Shown here one piece after another: positions 40,275 to 47,514 of a stretch of DNA of 64,000 nucleotides. Numbering within the stretch: the first letter of the stretch is position 1; every line of letters starts with the position of its first letter. Under the pieces are notes generated by a model, which saw only the letters and a list, made by a program, of their open reading frames with translations, ran no database searches and had not been told where the DNA came from. Origin of the DNA: Fen-1245 sp963835535 (GTDB lineage Bacteria > Gemmatimonadota > Gemmatimonadetes > Gemmatimonadales > JACORV01); contig CAWIFL010000004.1 of assembly GCA_963835535.1 (NCBI GenBank), forward strand, positions 496,001-560,000, read 5' to 3'. The translations under genes and the position numbers were made by a program.

Positions 40275-41146
40275 GGTTCGATGTGCACCACGACCCGGTC
40301 GAGCCGCAGCTCGTCCTTGAGCCGTCGTTCGACCGCGTCCGAGATGGCGTGGGCCTGATCCACCGGGAGCTGACTGGACACGCCGATGGTGAGCTCCGCG
40401 AAGGCGATGCCCGCCGCCAGACGCGAGCGGATGTCGTAGGCCGAGCGCACGCCGTCCACGCCCTCGGCGGAGCGGCGCACCAGGTCGGGCTCGTGGGCCG
40501 CCTGGTCCACCAGGACCGGCACGCCCCGCTTCAGGATCTGCCAGGCGACGCGCACGATCATGACGACGATGGCCAGCGCGACGACGGGGTCCACGTGCGG
40601 CACCCGGGCCCGCGAGGCGAATGCGCCCAGGATGACACCGACCGTGATCATCACGTCCACGCGCGTATGGGCCGCATCCGCGATCAGGAGGTCGCTCGAG
40701 AGCTGGCGGCCCTTCCTCGCCTCGTACCACGCCACCCAGCCGTTGACCGCGAGCGTGCCGGCCAGCAGCCAGAGGGAGAGGCCGGTGATGTCGGGCGGCG
40801 GCGTGCCGGCCACGAGGCGGCCGACCGCGCTCTTGATCAGCTCGACCGAGGCGACCAGCAGGAAGACGACGATGCCGAGCGCCCCGAGCACCTCGAACTT
40901 GCCGTGGCCGTACGGGTGCTTGTCGTCGGGTGCGGCGCCCGCGTACCGCATCAGGACGGTGAAGGCGACGTTGTTGAATGCGTCCACCGACGAGTGCACG
41001 GCGTCACCGATGACGGACAGGGAGCCCGACGCGATGCCGATGGCGAGCTTGACGCCGACGACCGCGAGATTGGCGGCGAGGAGGCTGAAGAAGACGCGCT
41101 GGATGGACGCCGTACGATCGCGCCCGTTGGCGCGCGCCGCTGGCAT
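40268..41146 (-). CDS. Cation diffusion facilitator (CDF) transporter
   Basis: A 292-aa member of the CDF family that exports divalent metals (Zn, Fe, Mn, Co or Cd) in exchange for protons. Six membrane helices lie in the first 200 residues. The metal site uses the HxxxD-type residues of 'SVIGDAVHSSVDAFNNV' in helix 2 and 'LLIADAAHTRVDVMITV' in helix 5; the A-site is DH/HD-like. A histidine segment 'DDKHPYGHGKFE' lies in the loop, and the cytoplasmic ferredoxin-like domain ends 'VVVHIEPC'. The specificity is unclear. The gene runs into the methyltransferase-like gene with a 7-nt overlap. Confidence 0.93.
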   Translation of the reverse strand: MPAARANGRDRTASIQRVFFSLLAANLAVVGVKLAIGIASGSLSVIGDAVHSSVDAFNNVAFTVLMRYAGAAPDDKHPYGHGKFEVLGALGIVVFLLVASVELIKSAVGRLVAGTPPPDITGLSLWLLAGTLAVNGWVAWYEARKGRQLSSDLLIADAAHTRVDVMITVGVILGAFASRARVPHVDPVVALAIVVMIVRVAWQILKRGVPVLVDQAAHEPDLVRRSAEGVDGVRSAYDIRSRLAAGIAFAELTIGVSSQLPVDQAHAISDAVERRLKDELRLDRVVVHIEPC

Positions 41147-41186
41147 GCGGTCAAGCTGAGGAAGCCGATCTCGGCTGTCAACTCCC

Positions 41187-41215
41187 TTGTTGGCCGTTCC
41201 GCGGCTCCGTAGCTT
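41187..41215 (+). promoter_or_regulatory. Sigma-70-like promoter of PHP gene
   Basis: TTGTTG (41187-41192), 17-nt spacer, TAGCTT (41210-41215); the ATG follows at 41240 with GGGAGG five bases before it. Confidence 0.6.
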
Positions 41216-41239
41216 GGCCTTCGGCACGGCGGGAGGGCC

Positions 41240-42055
41240 ATGCACCTCGACCTGCATCTGCACAGCACCTGTTCCGACGGCGCGCTCGCGCCGCGGGACG
41301 TGGTGCTCGCCGCCCGGCGCGCCGGCCTCGGGATGATCGCGCTCGCCGATCACGATACCGTCGCGGGCGTGGAGGCCGCGCGGGCGGCGGCCGCCGCGCA
41401 GGCGGGGATCGGGATCCTTCCGGCCGCGGAATTCACCTGCGAGCTGGACGGCGCCGAGATCCACCTGCTTGGCTACGCGTTCCGGCTCGACGATCCGGGC
41501 ATCGCGGCGCTCGCCGGACGGGCGGCCGGCTCGCGCCGGGACCGCCTGGTGGCGATGCTCGAACGGCTCCGGGCGCTGGGCGTGGCCATCACGGCGGAGG
41601 ACGTGCGGAGCGAGCCGGAGTGCGCGTCCATCGGCCGGATGCACCTGGCGCGGGCCCTCGTGCGGCTGCGCGTGGCCGGGTCCATCAACGACGCCTTCGG
41701 CCGTTTCATCGGCGACCGGGCGCCGGCGTTCGTGCCCAGCCGCGGCCCCGTGGTCGCCGACGCGATCGCGGCGATCCATCAGGCCGGCGGCTGTGCGGTG
41801 TGGGCCCACCCGTCGCTCGAGGACGCGCGGAAGTTCGGGCAGCTCAAGGCCGTCGGGCTCGCCGGGGTCGAGGCGTTGCGCCCGGCGCTCGATCCGGTCG
41901 AGTCGTCGGCGATGGAGGAAGCGGCGCGCGCCGCGGGGCTGTTCGTGACCGGGGGCTCGGATTGGCACGGGGGCGCGCGGCCCGCCCTCGGGAGCTGGTT
42001 CGTGACCGAGCGCCACGTCGGAGCGTTCCTGGAGCGGGTGGGGATCGCCGCCTAG
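41240..42055 (+). CDS. PHP-domain phosphoesterase
   Basis: A 271-aa protein of the YciV/RNase AM-like PHP family. The metal-binding motifs are 'DLHLHSTCSDGALAP', 'ALADHDTVAG', 'EFTCE', an internal His in 'CAVWAHPS' and the final 'TGGSDWHGG'. Relatives hydrolyse 3',5'-nucleoside bisphosphates or trim RNA 5' ends; the exact substrate is not determined by sequence. The gene has its own promoter and strong ribosome site. Its TAG stop forms CTAG together with the stop of the converging rRNA methyltransferase. Confidence 0.9.
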   Translation: MHLDLHLHSTCSDGALAPRDVVLAARRAGLGMIALADHDTVAGVEAARAAAAAQAGIGILPAAEFTCELDGAEIHLLGYAFRLDDPGIAALAGRAAGSRRDRLVAMLERLRALGVAITAEDVRSEPECASIGRMHLARALVRLRVAGSINDAFGRFIGDRAPAFVPSRGPVVADAIAAIHQAGGCAVWAHPSLEDARKFGQLKAVGLAGVEALRPALDPVESSAMEEAARAAGLFVTGGSDWHGGARPALGSWFVTERHVGAFLERVGIAA

Positions 42056-43212
42056 TCGGTGACGCGGAGCAGTGCGGCCTTGAGGTAGCCGGTCTCGGGG
42101 ATGGTGACGATCTCGGGATGGTCGGCCGCGGCGCCGCGGATCTCGAGGAGCTGGAGGCGCCGGCCGCTGTCGGAGGCGGCGTCGGTGAGCATCCCGAAGA
42201 AGTCGCCGCGGTGCACGTGGTGCGAGCAGGAGGCGGTGAACAGGACGCCGCCCGGCGCGAGCAGGTGCATCGCGCGGAGGTTGATCTCCTTGTAGCCCGC
42301 CAGCGCGCGAGCCAGCGATCGCCGGTCCCGCGCGAACGCCGGCGGATCCAGGACGATCGTATCGAACCGGTCGCCCGTCGCCGCCGCCGCCTTGAGCCAG
42401 TCGAAGGCGTTCGCCTCGACGGTGCGCACCTGCGTCGCGCCGTTCAGGGCCGCGTTCTGCTCGAGGATGCCGAGCGCGTCACCCGAGATCTCCACGGCCA
42501 CGACTTCCTTCGCACCCCCCAGGGCGAGATGCATGGCGAAGAGCCCGTGGTAGGCGAAGGCGTCCAGGCAGCGCCCGCCCGCCCTGGCCCCGATCAGCTG
42601 CCGGTTCTCCCGCTGGTCGAGGAAGGCTCCGGTCTTCTGCCCGGTCCACGGCGCGGCCAGGAAGCGGACGCGCCCCTCCTTGCACTCGATCGTCTCGGGG
42701 ACCTCGCCGAACGCGAGCGTGACGTCGCGGGGCAACCGCTCGCGCTCGCGCACCGCGGGGTCGTTCCGGAGCAGCAGGCCCTTCGGCGCCAGCGTGTCCC
42801 GGATCGCGGCGACGACGTCGTCGCGCACGGCCTCGAGCCCCGCGGAGAGGAGCTGCGCGACCGCGTAGTCGCCGTAGCGGTCCACGATGAGCGAGGGGAG
42901 GCCGTCACCCTCGGCGTGCACCGCCCGCCAGGCCGAATCCGCGATGCCGCGCCTGCGGTCCAGGGCCGCGCGCACCATCGCCGTCCACCACCCCCGGTCC
43001 ACCGCCGTGCCGGCAGGCGCCAGCCAGCGGGCGCGGATCTCCGAAGCCGGCGAGTAGAGCGCGGTGCCGAGTCCCTTGCCACGCCCGTCCACGAGCTGTG
43101 CGAGCCCAGGCTCCCCGCCATCCTCGCTCAGGTCGGAGCGGAAGATCCAGGGATGCCCGGTCCGGAGCCGGCCGACGCCCTTCGGCGAGACCACGACGGT
43201 AGGGAGCTTCAT
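42052..43212 (-). CDS. Class I SAM-dependent rRNA methyltransferase (RlmI-like)
   Basis: A 386-aa protein. An N-terminal PUA-like domain (about residues 1-75, 'VVVSPKGVGRLRTGHPWIF') is followed by an EEHEE-like middle domain ('GDGLPSLIVDRYGDYAV'). The methyltransferase domain (about 205-386) has 'CLDAFAYHGLFAMHLALGG', 'VVAVEIS' and the NPPY-type 'TIVLDPPAFARD'. This layout is that of RlmI/RlmK-type 23S rRNA cytosine-5 methyltransferases. It is the last gene of the rho operon; its ATG overlaps the thiE stop. Confidence 0.88.
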   Translation of the reverse strand: MKLPTVVVSPKGVGRLRTGHPWIFRSDLSEDGGEPGLAQLVDGRGKGLGTALYSPASEIRARWLAPAGTAVDRGWWTAMVRAALDRRRGIADSAWRAVHAEGDGLPSLIVDRYGDYAVAQLLSAGLEAVRDDVVAAIRDTLAPKGLLLRNDPAVRERERLPRDVTLAFGEVPETIECKEGRVRFLAAPWTGQKTGAFLDQRENRQLIGARAGGRCLDAFAYHGLFAMHLALGGAKEVVAVEISGDALGILEQNAALNGATQVRTVEANAFDWLKAAAATGDRFDTIVLDPPAFARDRRSLARALAGYKEINLRAMHLLAPGGVLFTASCSHHVHRGDFFGMLTDAASDSGRRLQLLEIRGAAADHPEIVTIPETGYLKAALLRVTD

Positions 43213-43850
43213 GCGTCGAGCGCGGCGCGGAGCGCCCGGGTGGCGGCGACCGGGTCGGCGGCGCCCAGGACGGCCCGGATGACCGCGACGCCGGCGGCGC
43301 CGGCCGCCATCAGGTCCGGGACCAGCTCGGCGGTCACGCCGCCGATGGCCACCGCGGGGAGGTCGGGCGCGGCGGCGTGGATCGCGCGGAAGCCCTCGAT
43401 GCCGATCGCGCCGCCCGCGTCGACCTTGCTCCCGGTCGCGGCGACGGGGCCGATGCCCAGATAGTGCGCGCCGCCGGCGGCGGCGCGCCGAGCCTCCTCG
43501 GGGGTGCCGCCCGAGCCGCCGAGCCAGAAGCCGGGCGGCGCGAGGCGCAGCGCTTCGGCGATGGGGAAGTCGTCCTGGCCGAGATGGCACCCGGCCGCGC
43601 CGGCGGCGACGGCGACGTCGAGCCGGTCGTTGACGATCACGGGGAGTCCGGCCGCGGCGGCGATGACCCGGCGCGTGAGGTCGGCCAGGTCGCCGGCGCT
43701 CTCCCGCTTGGCGCGCACCTGCAGCATGGTGGCGCCGCCCTGCGCGGCATGACGCGCCAGTGTCTCGAGATCCGCCTTCACCTCGCGCGCCACGCCGGTG
43801 TCGAGAATCACCACCAGTCGGAGCGCGGCGGCGAGCGGCTGCCTGGTCAC
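43209..43850 (-). CDS. thiE: Thiamine-phosphate synthase
   Basis: A 213-aa TIM-barrel enzyme that joins HMP-PP and THZ-P to thiamine phosphate. Family motifs are 'MLQVRAKRESAGDL' (canonical Q-x-R-x-K), 'VIVNDRLDVA', 'GCHLGQDD' and the phosphate loop 'YLGIGPVAATGSKVDAG'; 'PAVAIGGV' is also present. Both ends overlap neighbours by 4 nt (GTGA with mltG, ATGA with the rRNA methyltransferase). No other thiamine gene is nearby and I see no TPP riboswitch. Confidence 0.93.
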   Translation of the reverse strand: MTRQPLAAALRLVVILDTGVAREVKADLETLARHAAQGGATMLQVRAKRESAGDLADLTRRVIAAAAGLPVIVNDRLDVAVAAGAAGCHLGQDDFPIAEALRLAPPGFWLGGSGGTPEEARRAAAGGAHYLGIGPVAATGSKVDAGGAIGIEGFRAIHAAAPDLPAVAIGGVTAELVPDLMAAGAAGVAVIRAVLGAADPVAATRALRAALDA

Positions 43851-44968
43851 GGGGTCGGCTGCGCGCGCCGCGCGGCCATCGCGGCGAGGCTGTCCCGCTT
43901 CGCGGCCCGCGCCACGCTGTCCTTCGCCGCCTGCCACTCGGCGCGGAGGCGCCGCGCCACCTTCACCGAGTCCGTGTGCTCCGCCCAGGTCTTGCTGAAC
44001 ATGTGCGTCCCGTCCGGCCGGGCGACGAAGAAGAGGAACTGGTGCTTGCCCGGATAGAGGGTCGCGATGATGCTCGGCCGCCCGGGCGAGGCGATGGGCC
44101 CCGGCGGCAGGCCCCGGTGCTTGTACGTGTTGTACGGGGACGCCACCTGCAGGTCGCGCCTCATCACGCGGGTCAGGTGCTTGCCGAGGGCGTAGATCAC
44201 CGTCGGATCGGCCTCGAGCTTCATCGGCGGCTTCACGTGCAGGCGGTTCCAGTAGACGCCGGCGATGGTGCGCCGCTCCTGGTACTTGCGCGCTTCCGCC
44301 TCGACGATGCTGGCCAGCGTCACGACCTGGTGGCGCGTGCGGCCCAGCGCCGCCGCGCGGCGGTCCATCGTGGTGTCCCACTGGGAGAGGAACATCTGCA
44401 CCATCTGGCTCACGAGCTGCTCGGGTGAGGCGCCGAACACCACGCGGTAGGTCTCCGGAAAGAGGTAGCCCTCGACCGTCTTGACCCCCTTCGGCACGCC
44501 AAGGAGGCGGAGCAGGGACGTGTCGTGCGTCGCCGCGATGAAGGCGGCGCTGTCCATCCCGAGCTTGCGGCTCGCGTCGTGCGCGATCTCCCACGTGGTG
44601 TAGCCCTCGGGCACCGTGAAGTAGTCGTCGGCGGTGTTCCCCTTGAGCATGTCCTCCAGGATCTTCCGCGTCCGCTCGCCGTGCGCGAACTCGTACCGCC
44701 CCGGACTCAGGTGACGGTCGAGCCCGCGGAACGCCGGCGTGAACCACGCGAGGATGCGCGCGGCGAGCAGGAACCGGCGAGTGGACGAGATGATCTGGTG
44801 GGCCGCGAGGGAGTCGGCGACGGTATGGAGCGAGGCGCGCTTGGGCACGAAGAGGCGCTCCCTCGGAGCGCCTGGAGAGGGCCCGGCACACGACAGCCCC
44901 AGTGCGCACGCCGCCGTCAGGACGGACGCACGGAGGCACGGACGCACGGACGCACGGAGCCGGCTCAT
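43847..44968 (-). CDS. mltG: Endolytic murein transglycosylase MltG
   Basis: A 373-aa YceG-family enzyme that cuts nascent glycan strands in the periplasm. Its LysM-like N-terminal region contains 'LHTVADSLAAHQII' and 'FTVPEGYTTWEIAHDASRK'. The catalytic Glu is in 'VTLASIVEAEARK', and 'PPGPIASPGRPSI' is the late signature. Unusually, the N-terminal anchor 'MSRLRASVRPCLRASVLTA' is encoded by an octanucleotide repeat, and the start codon lies in the loop of a large hairpin. AGGAG lies six bases before the ATG. It overlaps the ruvX stop by 4 nt. Confidence 0.92.
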   Translation of the reverse strand: MSRLRASVRPCLRASVLTAACALGLSCAGPSPGAPRERLFVPKRASLHTVADSLAAHQIISSTRRFLLAARILAWFTPAFRGLDRHLSPGRYEFAHGERTRKILEDMLKGNTADDYFTVPEGYTTWEIAHDASRKLGMDSAAFIAATHDTSLLRLLGVPKGVKTVEGYLFPETYRVVFGASPEQLVSQMVQMFLSQWDTTMDRRAAALGRTRHQVVTLASIVEAEARKYQERRTIAGVYWNRLHVKPPMKLEADPTVIYALGKHLTRVMRRDLQVASPYNTYKHRGLPPGPIASPGRPSIIATLYPGKHQFLFFVARPDGTHMFSKTWAEHTDSVKVARRLRAEWQAAKDSVARAAKRDSLAAMAARRAQPTP

Positions 44969-45010
44969 GGCATCTCCTGTGCGTCGGTGCGTCGGTGCGT
45001 CTGTGCGTCG
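44925..45010. repeat. Inverted octanucleotide arrays around the mltG start
   Basis: The left arm 44925-44955 is about four units of GACGCACG; the right arm 44979-45010 is four units of GTGCGTCn. They pair at 27 of 31 positions. The 23-nt loop (44956-44978) contains the mltG start codon and its ribosome site. Both arms are also coding: the right arm gives the ruvX C-terminus 'LDAQTHRRTDAQ' and the left arm the mltG N-terminus. Confidence 0.85.
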
Positions 45011-45426
45011 AGAAAGTGCTGCAGGATCTGGGTCGCGGCCATCTGGTCGATGCGCTCCCGCGAGTCGCGGTCGCGGACGCCGGCCGCCCGCGCCGAGCGG
45101 AGCGCGGCCGCCGTGGAGAGCCGCTCGTCCCACCAGGTCACCGGTACGCCCGACCGGCGCGCGACCGCCTCGCCAAGGGCGCGCGCCTCCGCGGCGGCGT
45201 CGCCCTCCTCGCCCTCGGGAGTGAGCGGCAGGCCGACCACGACGAGCACGACCTCGTGGCGGGTGATCAGATCGAGGATCTCGCGCACCGGGGGCCGATG
45301 CCCCGGGCGTCGGGTGAGCGTCGTCAGCGGCTGCGCGAGGAGCCGCGTCGGGTCCGACAGGGCCACGCCGAAGCGCTTGGTGCCCCAGTCCAAGGCCAGA
45401 ACCCGGCCTGCGCCCGGCTCGGGCAA
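44965..45426 (-). CDS. ruvX: RuvX/YqgF Holliday junction resolvase-like RNase
   Basis: A 153-aa RNase H-fold protein. Acidic and fold motifs are 'VLALDWGTKRFGVALSD', 'VVVGLPLTPEGEEG', 'VTWWDERLSTAAA' and 'ERIDQMAATQILQHFLD'. Family members process pre-16S rRNA 5' ends and are essential in several bacteria. The start is TTG with AGGGGTAGG upstream. The final 11-14 residues derive from the octanucleotide repeat and extend beyond the usual end of the fold. Confidence 0.92.
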   Translation of the reverse strand: MPEPGAGRVLALDWGTKRFGVALSDPTRLLAQPLTTLTRRPGHRPPVREILDLITRHEVVLVVVGLPLTPEGEEGDAAAEARALGEAVARRSGVPVTWWDERLSTAAALRSARAAGVRDRDSRERIDQMAATQILQHFLDAQTHRRTDAQEMP

Positions 45427-45430
45427 GCGC

Positions 45431-46681
45431 CTACCCCTGCGCCATGGTCGCGAAAAATTCCTTGTTGTTCTTGGTCCGCTTCATCCGCTCGATCAGGAAC
45501 TCGATCGCCTCGACCGGCGGCATGTCCGCGAGGAACTTCCGCAGCAGGTACATCCGGTTCAGCTCGTCCGGCGGGAGGAGCAGCTCCTCCTTCCGGGTGG
45601 CGCTCTTCTGCACGTCGATGGCCGGCCAGATCCGCCGCTCGCTGATCTTCCGGTCCAGGACCAGCTCCATGTTGCCGGTGCCCTTGAACTCCTCGAAGAT
45701 CACCTCGTCCATCCGGCTGCCGGTCTCGATCAGCGCCGTGCCGACGATCGTGAGCGAGCCGCCGCCCTCGATGTTGCGCGCCGCCCCGAAGAACCGCTTC
45801 GGCTTGTGCAGCGCGTTGGCGTCCACGCCGCCCGACAGGATCTTGCCCGAGTGCGGGACCACCACGTTGTGGGCGCGCGCCAGCCGCGTGATCGAGTCGA
45901 GCAGGATCACCACGTCCTTCCCCGACTCCACCAGCCGCTTCGCCTTCTCCAGCACCATGTCCGAGACCTGCACGTGCCGGTCGGCCGGCTCGTCGAAGGT
46001 CGAGGAGATGACCTCGGCCTTCACGTTCTCTTCCATGTCCGTCACTTCCTCGGGCCGCTCGTCGATGAGCAGCACGATCAGGACGCACTCGGGATGGTTC
46101 TCGGTGATGGAGTTCGCCAGCTTCTGCAGGAGGATCGTCTTGCCGGCCTTGGGGGGCGAGGAGATCAGGGCGCGCTGGCCCTTGCCGATCGGCGCGAGCA
46201 TGTCGATCACCCGCATCGAGAGATCGTTGTCCTTGCGCTCGAGCCGCAGCCGTTCGTCCGGATAGCGCGGCCGCAGGTTGTCGAACGCGATGCGGTGCTT
46301 CGCCTTCTCCGGCTCGTCGCCGTTGACCGTCTCGACCTTGAGGAGGGCGAGGTAGCGCTCCCCTTCCTTCGGGGGACGCACCTGGCCGAGGATCGTGTCC
46401 CCGGTCCGGAGATCGAACCGCTTGATCTGGCTGGGCGAGACGTAGATGTCGTCGGGGCCGTACAGGTAGTTCCAGTCCTGGCTGCGCAGGAACCCGTAGC
46501 CTTCCGGCAGGATCTCGAGCACCCCCTCGCCCCGCAGCACCGTGTCGGAGTCGAGCAGGTTCTGCTCGATGCGGAAGATCAGGTCCTGTTTCCTGAGGCC
46601 CGAGTAGTTGGTGATGTTGAGCTCTTCTGCCATCGCGTGCAGTTCCGCGACGGACTTCTTCTTCAGTTCGGCGATGTCCAC
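45431..46681 (-). CDS. rho: Transcription termination factor Rho
   Basis: A 416-aa hexameric RNA helicase that ends transcription. The N-terminal Rho_N helix bundle reads 'KSVAELHAMAEELNI', and the cold-shock-like RNA-binding fold has 'GYGFLRSQDWNYLYGPDD'. The ATPase has Walker A 'SPPKAGKTILLQ', Walker B 'LIVLLIDERPEEV', the Q-loop region 'HSGKILSGGVD' and the R-loop 'GSLTIVGTALIETGSRMDE'. It lacks the long insert seen in some actinobacterial Rho proteins. The start is GTG. It is first in a five-gene operon with a promoter 140 nt upstream, leaving a leader of about 130 nt that could carry autoregulation. Confidence 0.97.
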   Translation of the reverse strand: MDIAELKKKSVAELHAMAEELNITNYSGLRKQDLIFRIEQNLLDSDTVLRGEGVLEILPEGYGFLRSQDWNYLYGPDDIYVSPSQIKRFDLRTGDTILGQVRPPKEGERYLALLKVETVNGDEPEKAKHRIAFDNLRPRYPDERLRLERKDNDLSMRVIDMLAPIGKGQRALISSPPKAGKTILLQKLANSITENHPECVLIVLLIDERPEEVTDMEENVKAEVISSTFDEPADRHVQVSDMVLEKAKRLVESGKDVVILLDSITRLARAHNVVVPHSGKILSGGVDANALHKPKRFFGAARNIEGGGSLTIVGTALIETGSRMDEVIFEEFKGTGNMELVLDRKISERRIWPAIDVQKSATRKEELLLPPDELNRMYLLRKFLADMPPVEAIEFLIERMKRTKNNKEFFATMAQG

Positions 46682-46819
46682 GGATGGAAACTCCGGGTGC
46701 GGTGGGGAGGCTGAGGGTGTTCAACCCCCGGCCCGGTCAACCCTCACAGTTGTGGTATTGAAGCGGCAGCAGTGCCGGCTCGGATGTGGTGCGATATGGG
46801 GTTGGTCAGCGAGCAACTG

Positions 46820-46848
46820 ATTCTAGAGCATACACATAGCCTGGTCAA
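46820..46848 (-). promoter_or_regulatory. Promoter of the rho operon
   Basis: On the - strand TTGACC (46848-46843), 17-nt spacer, TAGAAT (46825-46820). This is the nearest match to consensus in the window. The leader to the rho start is about 130 nt. Confidence 0.75.
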
Positions 46849-46890
46849 GAGGCTCCGGGGGCGACAAACCCGAGGCGGTGGTCCCGAATA

Positions 46891-46918
46891 TTGCGCCGGT
46901 CTCGTAAGTCGTTATATT
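46891..46918 (+). promoter_or_regulatory. Promoter of the hypothetical-DHp-lon operon
   Basis: TTGCGC (46891-46896), 16-nt spacer, TATATT (46913-46918). It is identical in both hexamers and spacing to the promoter at 36897. The first ORF start follows 66 nt on. Confidence 0.7.
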
Positions 46919-46983
46919 GCTTCAAACTCGGACGTTTTGGACCTCGTGTCCGGGTTCGGATGCCCCCTCACTCGGAGCTTCCG

Positions 46984-47271
46984 ATGCCGCTGCCGCAGTC
47001 CCGATCCAACGTTCCCGATCCGTCCGAGCCGGTCCTTCACGACCTGGCTCCGTTGCGCTATGAAGGTACTGGGCTCGCCGTCCGTCTCGCCGTCTGGCGC
47101 ACCGACGACGGGATGTGGCGGGGTCGCCTGCACTTCGTCGAGGGGGGCAGCAGCACCGAGCGCGTGACGGCGGAGATCTTCTGCGCCACGAGCGAGCAGG
47201 ATCTGTGGCAGGCCGTGCGGGACCTGCGGGAACACCATCTCCGCGATCTCTACCGCTCGCTCAGTACCTGA
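46984..47271 (+). CDS. 95-aa conserved-looking hypothetical protein
   Basis: I do not recognise this protein. The centre alternates strand-like and charged stretches ('GLAVRLAVWRTDDGMWRGRLHF', trimmed here) and the C-terminus is a helix, 'SEQDLWQAVRDLREHHLRDLY'. It has no signal peptide or Cys pair. The ATG at 46984 has CGGAG seven bases upstream; an ATG eight codons earlier has a poor ribosome site. It lies 15 nt before the DHp-like gene and shares the same promoter. Confidence 0.6.
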   Translation: MPLPQSRSNVPDPSEPVLHDLAPLRYEGTGLAVRLAVWRTDDGMWRGRLHFVEGGSSTERVTAEIFCATSEQDLWQAVRDLREHHLRDLYRSLST

Positions 47272-47286
47272 GGAAGGGGAACCGGC

Positions 47287-47487
47287 GTGGCGGACCTCGG
47301 CGAGGACCCCAACCGGAAGTTCCGGCACGATCTGGCCAATCCCCTCGCCGCTATCCTCGCCGAGGCGCAGCTGCTGCTCCTCAACGAGGCCCAGCTCGAC
47401 GCCGAGACGGTCGAGGGGCTGCGGGAGATCGAGGCGCTGGCGCGGCGGATGCGCGAGATGCTCCAGGCGAACAGGTCCCCCGGGTAG
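47287..47487 (+). CDS. Stand-alone histidine-kinase DHp-like protein
   Basis: A 66-aa protein that is little more than a DHp hairpin. 'FRHDLANPLAAILAEAQLLL' has the H-box pattern (H-D/E-x-x-N-P-L), and 'EIEALARRMREMLQANR' is the second helix. It has no ATPase domain. Such mini-proteins might act as phosphotransfer modules or partners that are phosphorylated in trans; that is inference. The GTG start follows GGAAGGGG. It sits between the hypothetical gene and lon. Confidence 0.6.
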   Translation: MADLGEDPNRKFRHDLANPLAAILAEAQLLLLNEAQLDAETVEGLREIEALARRMREMLQANRSPG

Positions 47488-47514
47488 GCGGCGCGTCCTC
47501 CCCTCTCCCATCCG

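Larger units (their letters stand above)
46682..46983. other. Divergent gap, rho / hypothetical gene
   Basis: A 302-nt gap holding two promoters (one per strand, listed separately) and the rho leader. Near 46715-46745 a CAACCC...GGTTGA-type repeat is visible. No gene seen. Confidence 0.6.

Noticed and set aside
43209..43860. TPP riboswitch before thiE
   Set aside because: thiE is inside a tight operon with overlapping ends; there is no leader for a riboswitch.
44920..45010. CRISPR array
   Set aside because: The 8-bp units are directly tandem without spacers and are coding.
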